Shown: positions 1 through 10,200 of the stretch, piece by piece
Position numbering within the stretch: position 1 is the stretch's first letter
How the letters are laid out: every line of letters begins with the position of its first letter
Source of the DNA: Nitrosomonas sp. HPC101
GTDB lineage: Bacteria; Pseudomonadota; Gammaproteobacteria; Burkholderiales; Nitrosomonadaceae
Assembly (NCBI RefSeq): GCF_009833125.1
Contig: NZ_QRCC01000002.1
Span: 62,001 to 126,000 of the forward strand
Length of the DNA stretch: 64,000 nt
Direction of reading: 5' to 3'
Notes under the pieces: model-generated
Told to the model about the DNA's origin: nothing
The model's database searches: none
The model's input: the letters and a program-made list of their open reading frames with translations, nothing else
Made by a program: the position numbers and the translations under genes

Positions 1-230
1 CGCCGGATCTGTTCCACGGCACTGCTCTTGCCTACGATCTGCTGTACAGCAGCACGCTGACACCCTTTCTGGAATTTGCCAGTACGCAGGGCGTTGTTCA
101 TCTGGCAGATGGCGCCGGCATGCTGGTTGAACAGGCTGCCGAATCTTTTCTGCTGTGGCATGGCATCCGTCCGGAAACACAGCTTGTCATCAGTCAGCTC
201 CGAGATGAGCTGCGCCACCATGCCTCGTGA
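1..230 (+). CDS. aroE: Shikimate dehydrogenase, C-terminal part (cut by window start)
   Basis: An open frame from base 3 to the TGA at 228-230 encodes about 75 residues that match the end of AroE: a segment equivalent to the usual YNP-x-TPFL region (here YDLLYSSTLTPFLEFA), then the DGAGMLVEQAAESFLLWHG block. That block is the conserved nicotinamide-side C-terminal signature of shikimate dehydrogenases. The enzyme reduces 3-dehydroshikimate to shikimate with NADPH in the cytoplasmic aromatic amino acid pathway. The stop overlaps the GTG start of mtgA by GTGA, so the two are probably co-transcribed and coupled. The N-terminal catalytic half lies outside the window. Identification rests on motif recall. 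Confidence 0.85.
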   Translation, partial: PDLFHGTALAYDLLYSSTLTPFLEFASTQGVVHLADGAGMLVEQAAESFLLWHGIRPETQLVISQLRDELRHHAS

Positions 231-961
231 AACTGACCAGAATATCTCGACTGACCACATCTAAACCAGGATTAATCAGTACCTGGCTGTTACGCCCGCT
301 GCTGCTGTTCATGGCGGTTGCACTCCTTTATCAATCCTGGTTTCTGCTGCACATTGTCTACTGGCGTGCATACCCCCCAACTACCAGTGCATTCATGCAG
401 AGCCGCCTGGAAACCATGCGTCAGCAGAATCCGTCAGCAAAATTACAGCATCGCTGGGTGGATTATGAACAGATTTCCAGTCATCTTAAACGGGCAGTCG
501 TCGCCACTGAAGATGCCCGTTTTATGCAGCATCAGGGATTCGACTACAAAGCCATCGAAACGGCCTGGAAAAAGAACCTGAAACAACGCAAACTGGTGGC
601 GGGTGGTTCGACCATCAGCCAGCAACTTGCCAAGAATCTGTTTCTATCAAGTAAAAAAACCGCATGGCGTAAAGCACAGGAAGCCCTCATCACATTGATG
701 ATGGAAGAACTTCTGACCAAGCAGCGCATTCTGGAAATCTACCTGAATATCATAGAATGGGGGGAAGGTGTATTTGGCATCGAAGCTGCCGCACAGCATT
801 ACTTTGGAGTATCCGCAGCATCTCTTACCCCTGGACAAGCGGCTTGGCTGGCATCCATCATCTCCAATCCACGTTTTTATGATACCCATCGCCAATCACC
901 CAAACTGCTCAGGAAAACCAGAATTATTCTATCGCGACTGCCGACAGCAAGAATCCCGTGA
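227..961 (+). CDS. mtgA: Monofunctional biosynthetic peptidoglycan transglycosylase
   Basis: A protein of 244 aa, the normal size for MtgA. It polymerises lipid II into glycan strands at the inner membrane without a transpeptidase domain. A single hydrophobic segment near residues 20-45 serves as membrane anchor. The GT51 signature is visible: EDARFMQHQGFD near residue 94, with the catalytic Glu of the E-D-x-x-F-x-x-H-x-G motif, then GGSTISQQLAKNLFLS, KQRILEIYLNIIEWG and FGIEAAAQHYFG. The start is GTG at 227, overlapping the aroE stop by four bases. The next gene begins 42 bases downstream. Family and function are secure. Confidence 0.95.
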   Translation: MKLTRISRLTTSKPGLISTWLLRPLLLFMAVALLYQSWFLLHIVYWRAYPPTTSAFMQSRLETMRQQNPSAKLQHRWVDYEQISSHLKRAVVATEDARFMQHQGFDYKAIETAWKKNLKQRKLVAGGSTISQQLAKNLFLSSKKTAWRKAQEALITLMMEELLTKQRILEIYLNIIEWGEGVFGIEAAAQHYFGVSAASLTPGQAAWLASIISNPRFYDTHRQSPKLLRKTRIILSRLPTARIP

Positions 962-1003
962 AAACAGGAGCAGGCATGAACGAGCATACATCTCCCAGTT
1001 AAT

Positions 1004-2203
1004 ATGAAAAATACACATCAACATCTACTCTGGCCGTTGTTTCCATGTCTGCTGTTCGCACTTCAGGGGTGTCTGTCACCGATTACACTACAACACGCGG
1101 TCAGTACCTATGACGAGGCCACTACCAACGCGATTTCCAGACAGTTGCTGATGAACATCGCACGTGCTCACCACCATCAGCCAGTACACTTCACCGGGGT
1201 CTCAAATGTGGCAGCCACCTTTGACTTTCGTTTCAGTGCCGGCGTTACACCTGCACTGGGTGGGTTATCCGGAAACACATTAATGCCACTCTTCGGCGGC
1301 AGTGTAGCGGAAAATCCAACCATCAGCATCGTCCCGATCGAGGGCGAAGAATTCACCCAGCGCTTGCTGACTCCTTTTCAACAGAGCAAGTTCATGCTTC
1401 TCCTGCGCCAGCGTTTTGATATTGATTTGTTACTGAGACTGATGGCCCAGGAGGTGCGCATTCATGATCATCTGTCACAAACAATCTATCGTAATGATCC
1501 ATCCGATATAAAAGGTTACGAGATGTTCCGCAAAGCGGTACTGCATCTGTCAGCCATTCAGGATCAAAACCAGCTCCAGGCCGAGCCGTTAAATCTGGAA
1601 TACAACTGGACCCTGCCTGTCGCATCCGTCTCTGCCGAAGGATTCCATACGCTGGAACAAAAATTTTCTGTACATCATGACCCAGAGAAAGCGCTGTTTA
1701 TGCTTCACCAGAAAAAGCAAGGGCCAATCCTCATTACCAACTATGATCCCGGCACGTTATCCGAAGAAGAACGCGAACAACTGAATGAAATGGCAATGGA
1801 GTGGGATCCGAATGATGTGGCATTCGATATTCGTTCTGGTGGAACAGGGGGAAAATGGCCTATGAGAGGCATCTTCCGGCTGCGAAGTTTTCATGCAATT
1901 ATCAGTGCGCTTGGGCGTTCTCTGGGTGATGCGCCGGAACACCATGTGGCAAAAGATCCGCGCACCCCGCCCATTCTTCGTAATGAAAACCCCGATGCCA
2001 CAATGGCGCTCCTGGTAACAGACACTCCACCACCAGATGCTGATCTGTCAATTCGCTCATATGGGAAATACTACTCGGTAAATAACCAGAAACCACACAC
2101 CCGCTGGAACCGTGACGCTTTCCAGATGCTATATCTGCTGCTGCAGATGACGGTAACTGACTTACCGCGCACAGGTACGCCTGGCATCACCATCGCCAAA
2201 TGA
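1004..2203 (+). CDS. Predicted lipoprotein of unknown function
   Basis: A protein of 399 aa starting with a hydrophobic signal peptide and a lipobox (FALQGC, Cys near residue 23), so it is probably lipidated and exported. The mature part begins with a segment resembling a helix-forming YDEATTNAISRQLLMNIARAHHHQP, and later has Asp/Glu-rich stretches and a block containing FDIRSGGTGGKWPMRGIFRLRS. I do not recognise a catalytic motif or a named family. Upstream mtgA is in the same orientation 42 bases away, so co-expression is possible, but no clear ribosome binding site precedes the ATG. A role at the cell envelope is inferred only from the lipobox. Confidence 0.7.
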   Translation: MKNTHQHLLWPLFPCLLFALQGCLSPITLQHAVSTYDEATTNAISRQLLMNIARAHHHQPVHFTGVSNVAATFDFRFSAGVTPALGGLSGNTLMPLFGGSVAENPTISIVPIEGEEFTQRLLTPFQQSKFMLLLRQRFDIDLLLRLMAQEVRIHDHLSQTIYRNDPSDIKGYEMFRKAVLHLSAIQDQNQLQAEPLNLEYNWTLPVASVSAEGFHTLEQKFSVHHDPEKALFMLHQKKQGPILITNYDPGTLSEEEREQLNEMAMEWDPNDVAFDIRSGGTGGKWPMRGIFRLRSFHAIISALGRSLGDAPEHHVAKDPRTPPILRNENPDATMALLVTDTPPPDADLSIRSYGKYYSVNNQKPHTRWNRDAFQMLYLLLQMTVTDLPRTGTPGITIAK

Positions 2204-2788
2204 TTCGGGCCGGGAGAACCATTCACTCTCTGCGAGACTGTTCGCCACATCCGCGACCTATTGAAGCAAAACACAACAAACTATGCTGTCTGTCGCGTAA
2301 CAACTCCATAAAAGTTCCATGATAAAATGAATAACAGTTAAGAAGCCTCTGATTAAATCCCGCATAGCTGCACACTATGTTTTACGGATGGAATACAAAA
2401 CAAATGAGGCTGTGAATGGCTGGCTCCCTTCACAACAAACTCAGCGCTCCAGTTCATCTGCAAACCCAGACAGTACCAGTTTTTTCCATCTTCTTCACAC
2501 CTTGCAAATTGTGTGATTCGCACTGCAACAATTACAGTATCCATGAGAAAATCCGGCAGTCACGCCGCTGGCAGCTTGGCGGCAGCCAGAATAATAGAGA
2601 CAGAAACAGCAATTATTTATCTTTATTGCTGGTAGTATTCCGATCATCCTGAAAACTCACGGAGTTATTTTTCCTCTGCCTGTTTTCCGGCTGATATTCC
2701 CGATATCAGACAATCATGCAGCGGATGCGCGTACTTCACTGATTCTTACAATCGCTTCCCGCCAACAAACACGTTTACTGATTCAGCC
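2204..2788. other. Intergenic region upstream of mgtE
   Basis: A stretch of 585 bases without a convincing gene. Short open frames of 60-80 codons exist on both strands (for example 2416-2652 on the plus strand), but their translations show no family features and they lack good ribosome binding sites. It should contain the mgtE promoter and leader; I could not identify a convincing Mg2+ riboswitch by eye. Confidence 0.5.
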
Positions 2789-4231
2789 ATGACTACAGAA
2801 CATCACGAAAATCAGGATGAACATCTGGAAAATAAACTGCAGAAAATCACCTATCTGCTGCAAAGATACAAGCTGGTAGAAGGTTTTGTTCGTCTGCAGG
2901 ATACTCCAGAGCCAGTGCTGATCGAATCGATCATCCAAAAACAGAATCTCTCCAACCTGCAAAGCGCGCTGGACAAATTGCATCCAGCGGATATCGCCCG
3001 TATTCTGGAAATGCTTCCGCTGGAAGATCGCCTGATCATCTGGGGACTGGTCAAGGCTGAACATGACGGGGAAGTGCTGCTTGAAGTCTCCGATGCCGTC
3101 CGGCAAACGCTGATCGAAGACATGGACAGCGAGGAACTGGTCGCTGCGGCAGAACTGCTGGATGCAGACGAAATTGCCGATCTGGCGCCAGATTTACCCA
3201 GTGATGTCATGGAGGACGTTTTCCGGGCGTTGCCCATGGAAGAACGTGAGCAGCTGCGCGCCGCCATGTCCTACTCCGAGGATGCAGTCGGTGCCCTGAT
3301 GGACTTTGATGTCATTACCGTACGGAGCGATGTACGGATCGAGGTCGTTCTGCGCTATTTACGCCGACTTGGTGAACTGCCAGATCATACCGATCAGCTG
3401 TTTGTGGTGAACCGCGACGAACACTTACAAGGAACGCTACTGTTGAACCAATTATTGGTAAGTGACCCGAACACTACTGTAACAGAGGTTATGACGCGCA
3501 AAACAGTCAAATTTCTTCCGGATGACAAAGCTGAGCAGGCGACCCAGGCGTTTGAACGTTACGACCTGGTAACCGCAGCCGTTGTCTCCCCGGAAGGAAA
3601 ACTGCTGGGCCGGGTGACAGTCAATGCAGTCATCGATTTTATGCGCGAAAAGGCGGATATAGAAGCGCGTAATCAGGCGGGATTGAGCGAAGAAGAAGAT
3701 TTATTCGCACCCGTCTGGAAAAGTGTCCGCAACCGCTGGGCCTGGCTGGCAATTAATCTGGTTACGGCATTCATTGCCTCCCGTGTCATCGGACTTTTTG
3801 AGAATTCGATTGAGAAACTGGTGGCACTAGCCGCCCTGATGCCCATCGTTGCCGGTGTGGGGGGCAATTCCGGTAACCAGACCATTACCATGATCGTGCG
3901 TGCTCTCGCACTGGGGCAGGTCAGCCAAGACAGCACACTCAAACTGATCACCAAGGAAATCGGCGTCAGCATCGTCAATGGCATCGTGTGGGGAGGGGTA
4001 GTCGGATTATTTACCTATGCCATCTATCAAAATGTGCAACTGGGTCTGGTCATGTCGCTTGCCATGCTGCTGAATCTGCTGCTGGCTGCACTGGTCGGCG
4101 TACTCATCCCACTGACACGCAAAAAACTCGGACGTGACCCGGCTCTTGGCTCCAGCGTCCTGATCACCGCCGTAACCGACAGTGGAGGCTTCTTCATTTT
4201 TTTAGGCCTGGCAACTCTGTTTCTGCTGTAG
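2789..4231 (+). CDS. mgtE: MgtE-family magnesium transporter
   Basis: A protein of 480 aa with the full MgtE architecture. The N-terminal helical MgtE_N domain (about residues 20-135) contains ALDKLHPADIARILEML and a repeated DLAPDLPSDVMEDVFRALP. Two CBS domains (about 140-265) include VGALMDFDVITV and VTEVMTRKTVKFLPDD. A C-terminal block of five membrane helices (about 290-480) contains the hallmark PIVAGVGGNSGNQTITMIVRALALG, which lines the pore. In characterised MgtE proteins the N and CBS domains sense cytoplasmic Mg2+ and gate the channel. The gene stands alone and converges with the minus-strand nucleotidyltransferase gene, 9 bases apart, with no obvious terminator between. Confidence 0.95.
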   Translation: MTTEHHENQDEHLENKLQKITYLLQRYKLVEGFVRLQDTPEPVLIESIIQKQNLSNLQSALDKLHPADIARILEMLPLEDRLIIWGLVKAEHDGEVLLEVSDAVRQTLIEDMDSEELVAAAELLDADEIADLAPDLPSDVMEDVFRALPMEEREQLRAAMSYSEDAVGALMDFDVITVRSDVRIEVVLRYLRRLGELPDHTDQLFVVNRDEHLQGTLLLNQLLVSDPNTTVTEVMTRKTVKFLPDDKAEQATQAFERYDLVTAAVVSPEGKLLGRVTVNAVIDFMREKADIEARNQAGLSEEEDLFAPVWKSVRNRWAWLAINLVTAFIASRVIGLFENSIEKLVALAALMPIVAGVGGNSGNQTITMIVRALALGQVSQDSTLKLITKEIGVSIVNGIVWGGVVGLFTYAIYQNVQLGLVMSLAMLLNLLLAALVGVLIPLTRKKLGRDPALGSSVLITAVTDSGGFFIFLGLATLFLL

Positions 4232-4240
4232 CCTGCCCAA

Positions 4241-5353
4241 TCACCTGACCTGCCCTGAATGAGCGACTTTTTCCGGGAATATCGACCGGTAAAATTTATA
4301 GGCAAGATGCGGCAGCAACCGGTACAACGGCATACGCAGCCAGTGACTGCGCCAGTACAGCCACATGCGCGCGCAGGCCGCCATTTTGGAAGGCTGATCG
4401 GGGTGCAGCGGCAGCAAAGCCAGCGGTACACAGAAATGCATAATCTGCCGCACTAACCACCCAGGCTGCTGATTCAGCTGTTGTTCCAGTCCGTCCGAAA
4501 CAGTTGACAACAACAGCAAACGACTGAAATACAAGCCGTAAAACAATGGCCTCCCCAACCCAAGCTGATTGGCACGCTCCATTAATTTTTGCTGAAAAAC
4601 TGGTTCCTGGTTGCTGAAAAACAACACCATTTCATGAAAATCCAGCAAATGACGCAGATCATCCGCCAGCTCATTGTTCTGAAACAAATTGATTGCACAA
4701 TGCAGCACCATATCTTCCGGGCTGAGCATATATAATCCTTCTTCCACCCGAACTGCTGCCTCTCGGAATGGTGCCGGATCCAGTTTCAATTTGCCCAACG
4801 GGGATGTCAGCGTGTGGTGCACATCCACCTCCACACCACGTTCAGGATGAATCAGCGCCGGAATTTCATGGCTCCATTCCCGGTAATAACGTTCGTCATA
4901 ATCAGACAGTGCATGGTGCTTCCAACCCTTGTCCAACAGACTGAATTCAATCTGTTCCAGATCTTCTTTCGTCACCAGCAAATCCAGATCTGCAAACAGG
5001 CGCCCCGGAGCATTTGGCAGTGCCTGCAACAGATAGGCCATGCCTTTGAGCACGATAACAGGCACCTTATGCTCATTCAGTGCCCAACGTACCCGATTCA
5101 ACTCCCAGCTGACCGACTGCTGCTGTTTTCTTGCCTGAATCAAACTGGAACGCAACAGATTGGCAGCACGTACCGGAATGCTGTCCAGCAACCCTTTCCT
5201 TTCCAGTACAACAGCAAGATATCCGAGCAATCTCGCGCGCCTGGCCACGCGCAACAGCAATTCCCACTGCTGACTGCTGTAACGGGTTAGCACTTCAGGT
5301 TGAACAAGCGCATCCAACAACAACTGGTGATGGTGCATTCCGGAATCAGCCAT
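4241..5353 (-). CDS. Nucleotidyltransferase-family protein of the HPr-rel-A cassette
   Basis: A protein of 370 aa resembling the uncharacterised nucleotidyltransferase family PF14907. A helical N-terminal part is followed by VPVIVLKGMAYL and FADLDLLV (about residues 115-150), the pol-beta-like nucleotidyltransferase core in which the D-x-D of ADLDLL would bind metal. Later blocks are VEVDVHHTL and EDMVLHCAINLFQN. The substrate is unknown. It overlaps the upstream HprK-related kinase gene by 8 bases and is the last gene of a four-gene minus-strand unit. Related nucleotidyltransferases accompany HprK-like kinases in some lasso-peptide tailoring clusters, which suggests modification of a peptide or protein; that role is inference. 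Confidence 0.8.
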   Translation of the reverse strand: MADSGMHHHQLLLDALVQPEVLTRYSSQQWELLLRVARRARLLGYLAVVLERKGLLDSIPVRAANLLRSSLIQARKQQQSVSWELNRVRWALNEHKVPVIVLKGMAYLLQALPNAPGRLFADLDLLVTKEDLEQIEFSLLDKGWKHHALSDYDERYYREWSHEIPALIHPERGVEVDVHHTLTSPLGKLKLDPAPFREAAVRVEEGLYMLSPEDMVLHCAINLFQNNELADDLRHLLDFHEMVLFFSNQEPVFQQKLMERANQLGLGRPLFYGLYFSRLLLLSTVSDGLEQQLNQQPGWLVRQIMHFCVPLALLPLHPDQPSKMAACARMWLYWRSHWLRMPLYRLLPHLAYKFYRSIFPEKVAHSGQVR

Positions 5354-6254
5354 CAGTCAACGCATCCAGTGCTTTCAACGCATTGTCGAAATCGGAATAA
5401 ACCAGTTTGCGACACTCACAGTTGCGAACCAGACTGGTTACCGCACCAAACGCGGTTTCTCCGAGTACCTCATAGTTGAATGCATTACTGGCAAGTAACA
5501 AAAAAGCCTCGGATTGCGGTAAAGATTCCAGGCTTAAATTTGCGCCAGCTGACCATTTCGGAAAAACAATCCAGCGGGCTTTTGCAGATTCATCCGAGCG
5601 CTCAATGCTTTCCTGCGATGGTCGCATATGTGCAACCGTACCTTTGAGGGTGCCCGGTATTTCCGGCCCCAGCACGGCTTCCGGAAAATAATCACGAATC
5701 ACCTGGATAGACTGATTCTTAAGTGGCATCAGCCGAGGTAATGGAAAAAATTCACTCGACTGCGGATCCATTAACCCGAACTCATCCGAGAATAACCGAT
5801 AGCCCCGATGAATCAACGCTGTGCACAAGGTTGTTTTGCCACTGCCAGGCCAGGCCGGCAACAGCAATACGTGGCCATTGCGCTCTACCGCTGCAGAATG
5901 GAACAGCAGCAGATGATTGATACGCATGGCAATCGCCAGATTGATGCCCCATTCCAATGTTGCCAGTGCCTGCTCGGCAGGGACAGGCGGAAACGGAGAG
6001 CGGCCATCCACCTCAAACTGAATCAGCCGGGTCAATGGCCGTCTGATCGAACGCATTGAAGTGACCCGGACGTGAAATTCGACAATCTCGGCTTCATTCA
6101 CTAGTGCGTAATGCGCATACATCTGATGAAGCTGATCAATCAGGCGGGGAAATCGGGTTTGGATCGACAGATTAAAGGGCCCGGTTTTGACACGCAGACC
6201 TGATGTAGTAAGTAATGTGCGGAACGTTTCCTGCGACAGCTGCCCGACATTCAC
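5346..6254 (-). CDS. HprK-related kinase A
   Basis: A protein of 302 aa. The N-terminal half is not HPr-kinase-like. The core (about residues 95-150) has LLFHSAAVERNGHVLLL followed by a P-loop, PAWPGSGKTTL, and FSDEFGLMD, the arrangement seen in HPr kinase/phosphorylase C-terminal domains (Walker A, then an acidic motif for Mg2+ and catalysis). It lacks the true HprK N-terminal domain, and no HPr gene is nearby, so it is best assigned to the HPr-rel-A subgroup. It overlaps pqqD-like upstream by 4 bases (ATGA) and the nucleotidyltransferase downstream by 8 bases, so all three are very probably made together. The phosphoacceptor is unknown. Confidence 0.85.
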   Translation of the reverse strand: MNVGQLSQETFRTLLTTSGLRVKTGPFNLSIQTRFPRLIDQLHQMYAHYALVNEAEIVEFHVRVTSMRSIRRPLTRLIQFEVDGRSPFPPVPAEQALATLEWGINLAIAMRINHLLLFHSAAVERNGHVLLLPAWPGSGKTTLCTALIHRGYRLFSDEFGLMDPQSSEFFPLPRLMPLKNQSIQVIRDYFPEAVLGPEIPGTLKGTVAHMRPSQESIERSDESAKARWIVFPKWSAGANLSLESLPQSEAFLLLASNAFNYEVLGETAFGAVTSLVRNCECRKLVYSDFDNALKALDALTDG

Positions 6255-6538
6255 GTGTTTTCTGTCACGCTTGAAACCAGACCCAGCGCTTCATAGCGCT
6301 GCAATGTTTTCATGATTTGTCCGGAAAATTTTGCATCAGGCAACAATGTAAAATATTCCGACAATTCCTGACACAGTGTTCCCAGCGTGGCAGGAGATTG
6401 ATCCAAAATCAAAAGAATTTTCAACCCCATCTCATTTAAAAAATGGGTTTTCCCGGATTCCGGTTGAAACACGGTATATTCGCCGTCCCAGTTTTCTATT
6501 TTTAGCGACGATAAATCAACATTCGACAACCAGTACAT
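6251..6538 (-). CDS. PqqD-like protein (HPr-rel-A system)
   Basis: A protein of 95 aa with the winged-helix layout of PqqD: a beta-rich start, then FQPESGKTHFLNEMGLKIL followed by a helical segment LCQELSEYF and a C-terminal helix LQRYEALGLV. PqqD-type domains act as RiPP recognition elements that hold a leader peptide for a modifying enzyme. Here it sits between a small Tat-signal protein and an HprK-related kinase, overlapping the kinase start by 4 bases and lying 26 bases after the Tat-signal gene. A role as peptide chaperone delivering a substrate to the kinase is inferred from family and neighbours. Confidence 0.8.
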   Translation of the reverse strand: MYWLSNVDLSSLKIENWDGEYTVFQPESGKTHFLNEMGLKILLILDQSPATLGTLCQELSEYFTLLPDAKFSGQIMKTLQRYEALGLVSSVTENT

Positions 6539-6564
6539 GATGCCTGGTAAAAATATGTTTTTTC

Positions 6565-6996
6565 TTAAATTTCTGTCCAGCCAGTTCTGCTACCAATAGA
6601 ATTAAATGCACCCGAAGAAATAAAAATTCCTCCTTGATTCTCACATGCCTGCATGATTTCATCCGGAGTGCGCTCAACACCCCCTTCTTTCTGCCTGGGA
6701 ATACGTGTATATGACGGAGTCTCTCCCAAATCATAGGCTCCCCCCTCTAGCTGACCTTCATGAGATGCGCAAAATACATCACTGTCAGTACCAGCCACAT
6801 CTTCGTGGACAGATATTTCTGCTCCCGCCAGATTACTCGATCGCGCCATCGCCGCACCACTGTGCAACGTCATAATAACCGGAATGGCAGCCGTACTTTT
6901 CAGCAGTCGTCTGCGTGACGATTGAGGAATATTGCGTGCGGTTGAATTGCCGACCACATTCTGATCAGGCTGTTTCTGTTTTTTGTTTTCTGACAT
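6565..6996 (-). CDS. Small Tat-signal protein, possible substrate of the HPr-rel-A cassette
   Basis: A protein of 143 aa. The polar N-terminus leads to SRRRLLKS near residue 27, a twin-arginine motif, then a hydrophobic stretch and an Ala-x-Ala-like site (GAAMARSS), so export by Tat is likely. The mature part (about 90 residues) has two cysteines (VFCASHEG and MQACENQGG) and a Ser/Gly-rich end (ISSGAFNSIGSRTGW). A ribosome binding site AGAGG lies 8 bases before the ATG. No family is recognised. It is the first gene of the unit containing PqqD-like, kinase and nucleotidyltransferase genes, which makes it the obvious candidate target of the modification; that is inference. Confidence 0.7.
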   Translation of the reverse strand: MSENKKQKQPDQNVVGNSTARNIPQSSRRRLLKSTAAIPVIMTLHSGAAMARSSNLAGAEISVHEDVAGTDSDVFCASHEGQLEGGAYDLGETPSYTRIPRQKEGGVERTPDEIMQACENQGGIFISSGAFNSIGSRTGWTEI

Positions 6997-7241
6997 GTTG
7001 AGTACCTCTCAGGCAAAACTTCTGAAAAATTGGAGCATCACTATAGTAGCAGAAGACGGAAAAGCATCTTCAGATCACTCACTTTATATTAAAATAAGCA
7101 CATTCCATACCTGATACAACACAACCAATTTATTTCATATAAAACAACAAGATAAATCCAGCTTGTCGCCAAATGAAATCCTATGCGTTCGCACATGTAA
7201 AACAATCCGACACTTTCAGCATCCGCACGGAAGCACTTATT

Positions 7242-10200
7242 TTAATGTAACACCCCCTCCCCCGGAATATCTTCCTCCTGCTGCCTTCCCACATCAAGCC
7301 GACTGTACAACAGATGATACAGCACCGGCAGCACCAGCAGAGTCAGAATGGTCGAGGAAATGACACCACCGATTACAACTGTGGCAAGCGGACGCTGCAC
7401 TTCCGCTCCCAGACCAGTTGCCAGCGCCATGGGAATAAATCCGACTGCATCGGTGAGCGCAGTCATCAATACCGGTCTGAGTCGTGTCAGCGCCCCGGTT
7501 TGCACAGCATCTGTCAGCGCATATCCCTTCTGACGCAATTCCCGGATGAAAGTCAGCATAACCAGGCCGTTCATGACCGCGATTCCCGATAGCGCAATGA
7601 ATCCAATTCCGGCTGAAATCGACAATGGAATGTCTCGCAACCATAAAGCCAGCACTCCTCCCGTCAACGCAAAGGGCACCCCGGTAAACACCAGCGCACC
7701 ATCTCTAAAATTGCCAAATACGGTATACAGCATCACAAAAATCAGTGTCAGTGCAACCGGTATCACAATCTGCAGACGATTCGCTGCCGAAACCATCTGC
7801 TCGAACTGCCCCCCCCATATCAGCCAGTAACCCGGAGGCATTTGTATTTTCTCATCTACCAGTGTCTGCACCTCCTCGACGAAAGAACCCAGATCACGCC
7901 CGCGCACATTGGCAGATACTACCACTCTGCGTTTGCCGTTTTCACGACTGATCTGGTTCGGTCCTTGCGTGAGATTAAAACCGGCCACTTCCCCCAATGT
8001 CACAAAAGCAGTTGAACCCGCTAATGGCAGCTGTCCAGCCAGCAATCCTCCTTGTGAGCCAAGCTGTACCGGTAGACCAAGAGGCAAATAACGCAATGCT
8101 TCCATATCGGAACGTAACGATTCAGGCAGCCGCACCTGCAATTCAAAGCGACGATCTCCCTCGAAAATCAATCCGGCATTTTTACCGCCCACGGCAATGG
8201 TCACCGCATCCTGCACATCGGCCACATTCAATCCATACCGCGAAATGCTGCTGCGATCAGTCTGAATCGACAACACCGGCAAACCGGTTACCTGTTCGAC
8301 TTTCACATCCGCCGCGCCTGGCACGGTGGCAACCAGCGCCTCGACACGTTTGCCCACGGCAAACAACTTATCCAGATCATCACCGAATATTTTGATGGCT
8401 AAATCTGCTCTCACACCCGAGATCAACTCATTGAAACGCATTTGCACCGGCTGGGTAAATTCGTAATTATTGCCTGGCACCTGTAATACCGCTTTTTCCA
8501 TGGCCGCAATCAGTTCATCCTTGGTCCGATACCGGCCAGACCATTCCGATTGCGGCTTTAATATGATAAAAGTATCGGCCACGCTGGGAGGCATGGGATC
8601 GGTAGCGACTTCAGCTGTTCCCATTTTGCTGAACACCCGCTCTACTTCCGGAAATAACTGAATCACCTTTTCCAGTTCTTCCTGCATAGCAATGGCAGTG
8701 GAAAGGCTGGTACCAGGAATACGGATCGCATGCAGTGCAATATCACCCTCATTCAGGCTGGGTATAAACTCGCTGCCCAGGCGAGTAGCAAGCAACACCG
8801 ACAAAACCATGATGACAGCGGTCACCGTGATGGTCAGACCCTGATTGCGCATCACCACCACGAGTATCGGCTGATAGAAACGCTTACACCGCACAACGAT
8901 CCAGCTTTCTCTTTCTGTTACTTTGCCCGTCAGAAACAGAGCAATCGCTGCCGGCACAAAGGTCACCGACAGGATCAGCGCACCGAGCAACGCCACCACC
9001 ACGGTAAACGCCATGGGATGAAACATTTTACCTTCCACACCCGACAGCGCAAAAATCGGCAGGTAAACGATCATGACGATCACCTGTCCGTAAATCAGTG
9101 CCCGCCGCACCTGTTGTGTAGCTGAAAACACCAGCTTCAGACGCTCTTCCCGACTCAATGCCCGCCCCAGCCTCGCCTGTTCCTGTGCCAGACAACGAAT
9201 GCTGTTCTCGATGATGACAATGACACCATCGACGATAATGCCAAAATCCAGCGCCCCCAGGCTCATCAGATTGGCACTGACCTGATTGGCCACCATGCCG
9301 CTGAATGTAAACAACATCGACAGCGGGATAACGAGTGCAGCAATGATCGCCGCACGGATATTACCGAGAAACAGGAACAAGACTACGATAACGAGAGCAG
9401 CCCCCTCGATCAGATTAGTCGCTACGGTATGAATCGCACCGTCAATCAGCGTGGTCCGGTCATACACCGGGACAGCAGTCACACCCACCGGTAAGGTCCG
9501 GTTAACTTCCATCAACCTGTTGGAAACCGCATGCGCCACAGTGCGGCTGTTTTCCCCGATTAACATATGAGCTGTTCCCAACACCACTTCCTCGCCATTG
9601 CGAGTAGCTGCACCGGTGCGCAGCTCCTTGCCAATCAGAATGTCGGCCACATCCTTGATACGCAACGGCGTACCTTGCCTGCTGCCCAGTGTAATCTCGC
9701 CAATTTCATCAATATTGGTAACCTGGCCCGGCAGACGTACCAGATACTGTTCGCCCTGTTTCTCAATGTAACCTGCTCCCAGGTTGAGATTGTTACGCTC
9801 AAGCGCCGCCACGATTTCCTGCAGCGTCAGCCCATAGGCAACCAGTTTTTCCGGGTAAGGCGTAACATGATATTGCTTGACAAACCCGCCGATGGTGTTG
9901 ATTTCGGTGACACCTTCCACCATACGCAACTGTGGGCGAATGATCCAATCCTGGATTTCACGCAGATCAGTTGGCGTGTAGGCTGTTCCATCAGGTTTAC
10001 GTGCATCCGGGGCGTTTTCGACCGTCCACATGAAGATCTCGCCCAATCCGGTAGAAATCGGTCCCATCGTCGGCTCGATACTGGCGGGCAATTGCCCCTT
10101 TGCTTCCTGAATACGCTGGCCTACTAATTGGCGGGCAAAATAAATATCCGTTCCTTCCCGGAATACCACCGTTACCTGAGACAGGCCATACCGGGACAAG

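Noticed and set aside
2416-2652. Plus-strand 78-codon frame upstream of mgtE, considered as a leader peptide or Mg2+-sensing leader
   Set aside because: No Pro-rich or Asp/Glu leader pattern, and no alternative hairpins could be made out convincingly by eye.
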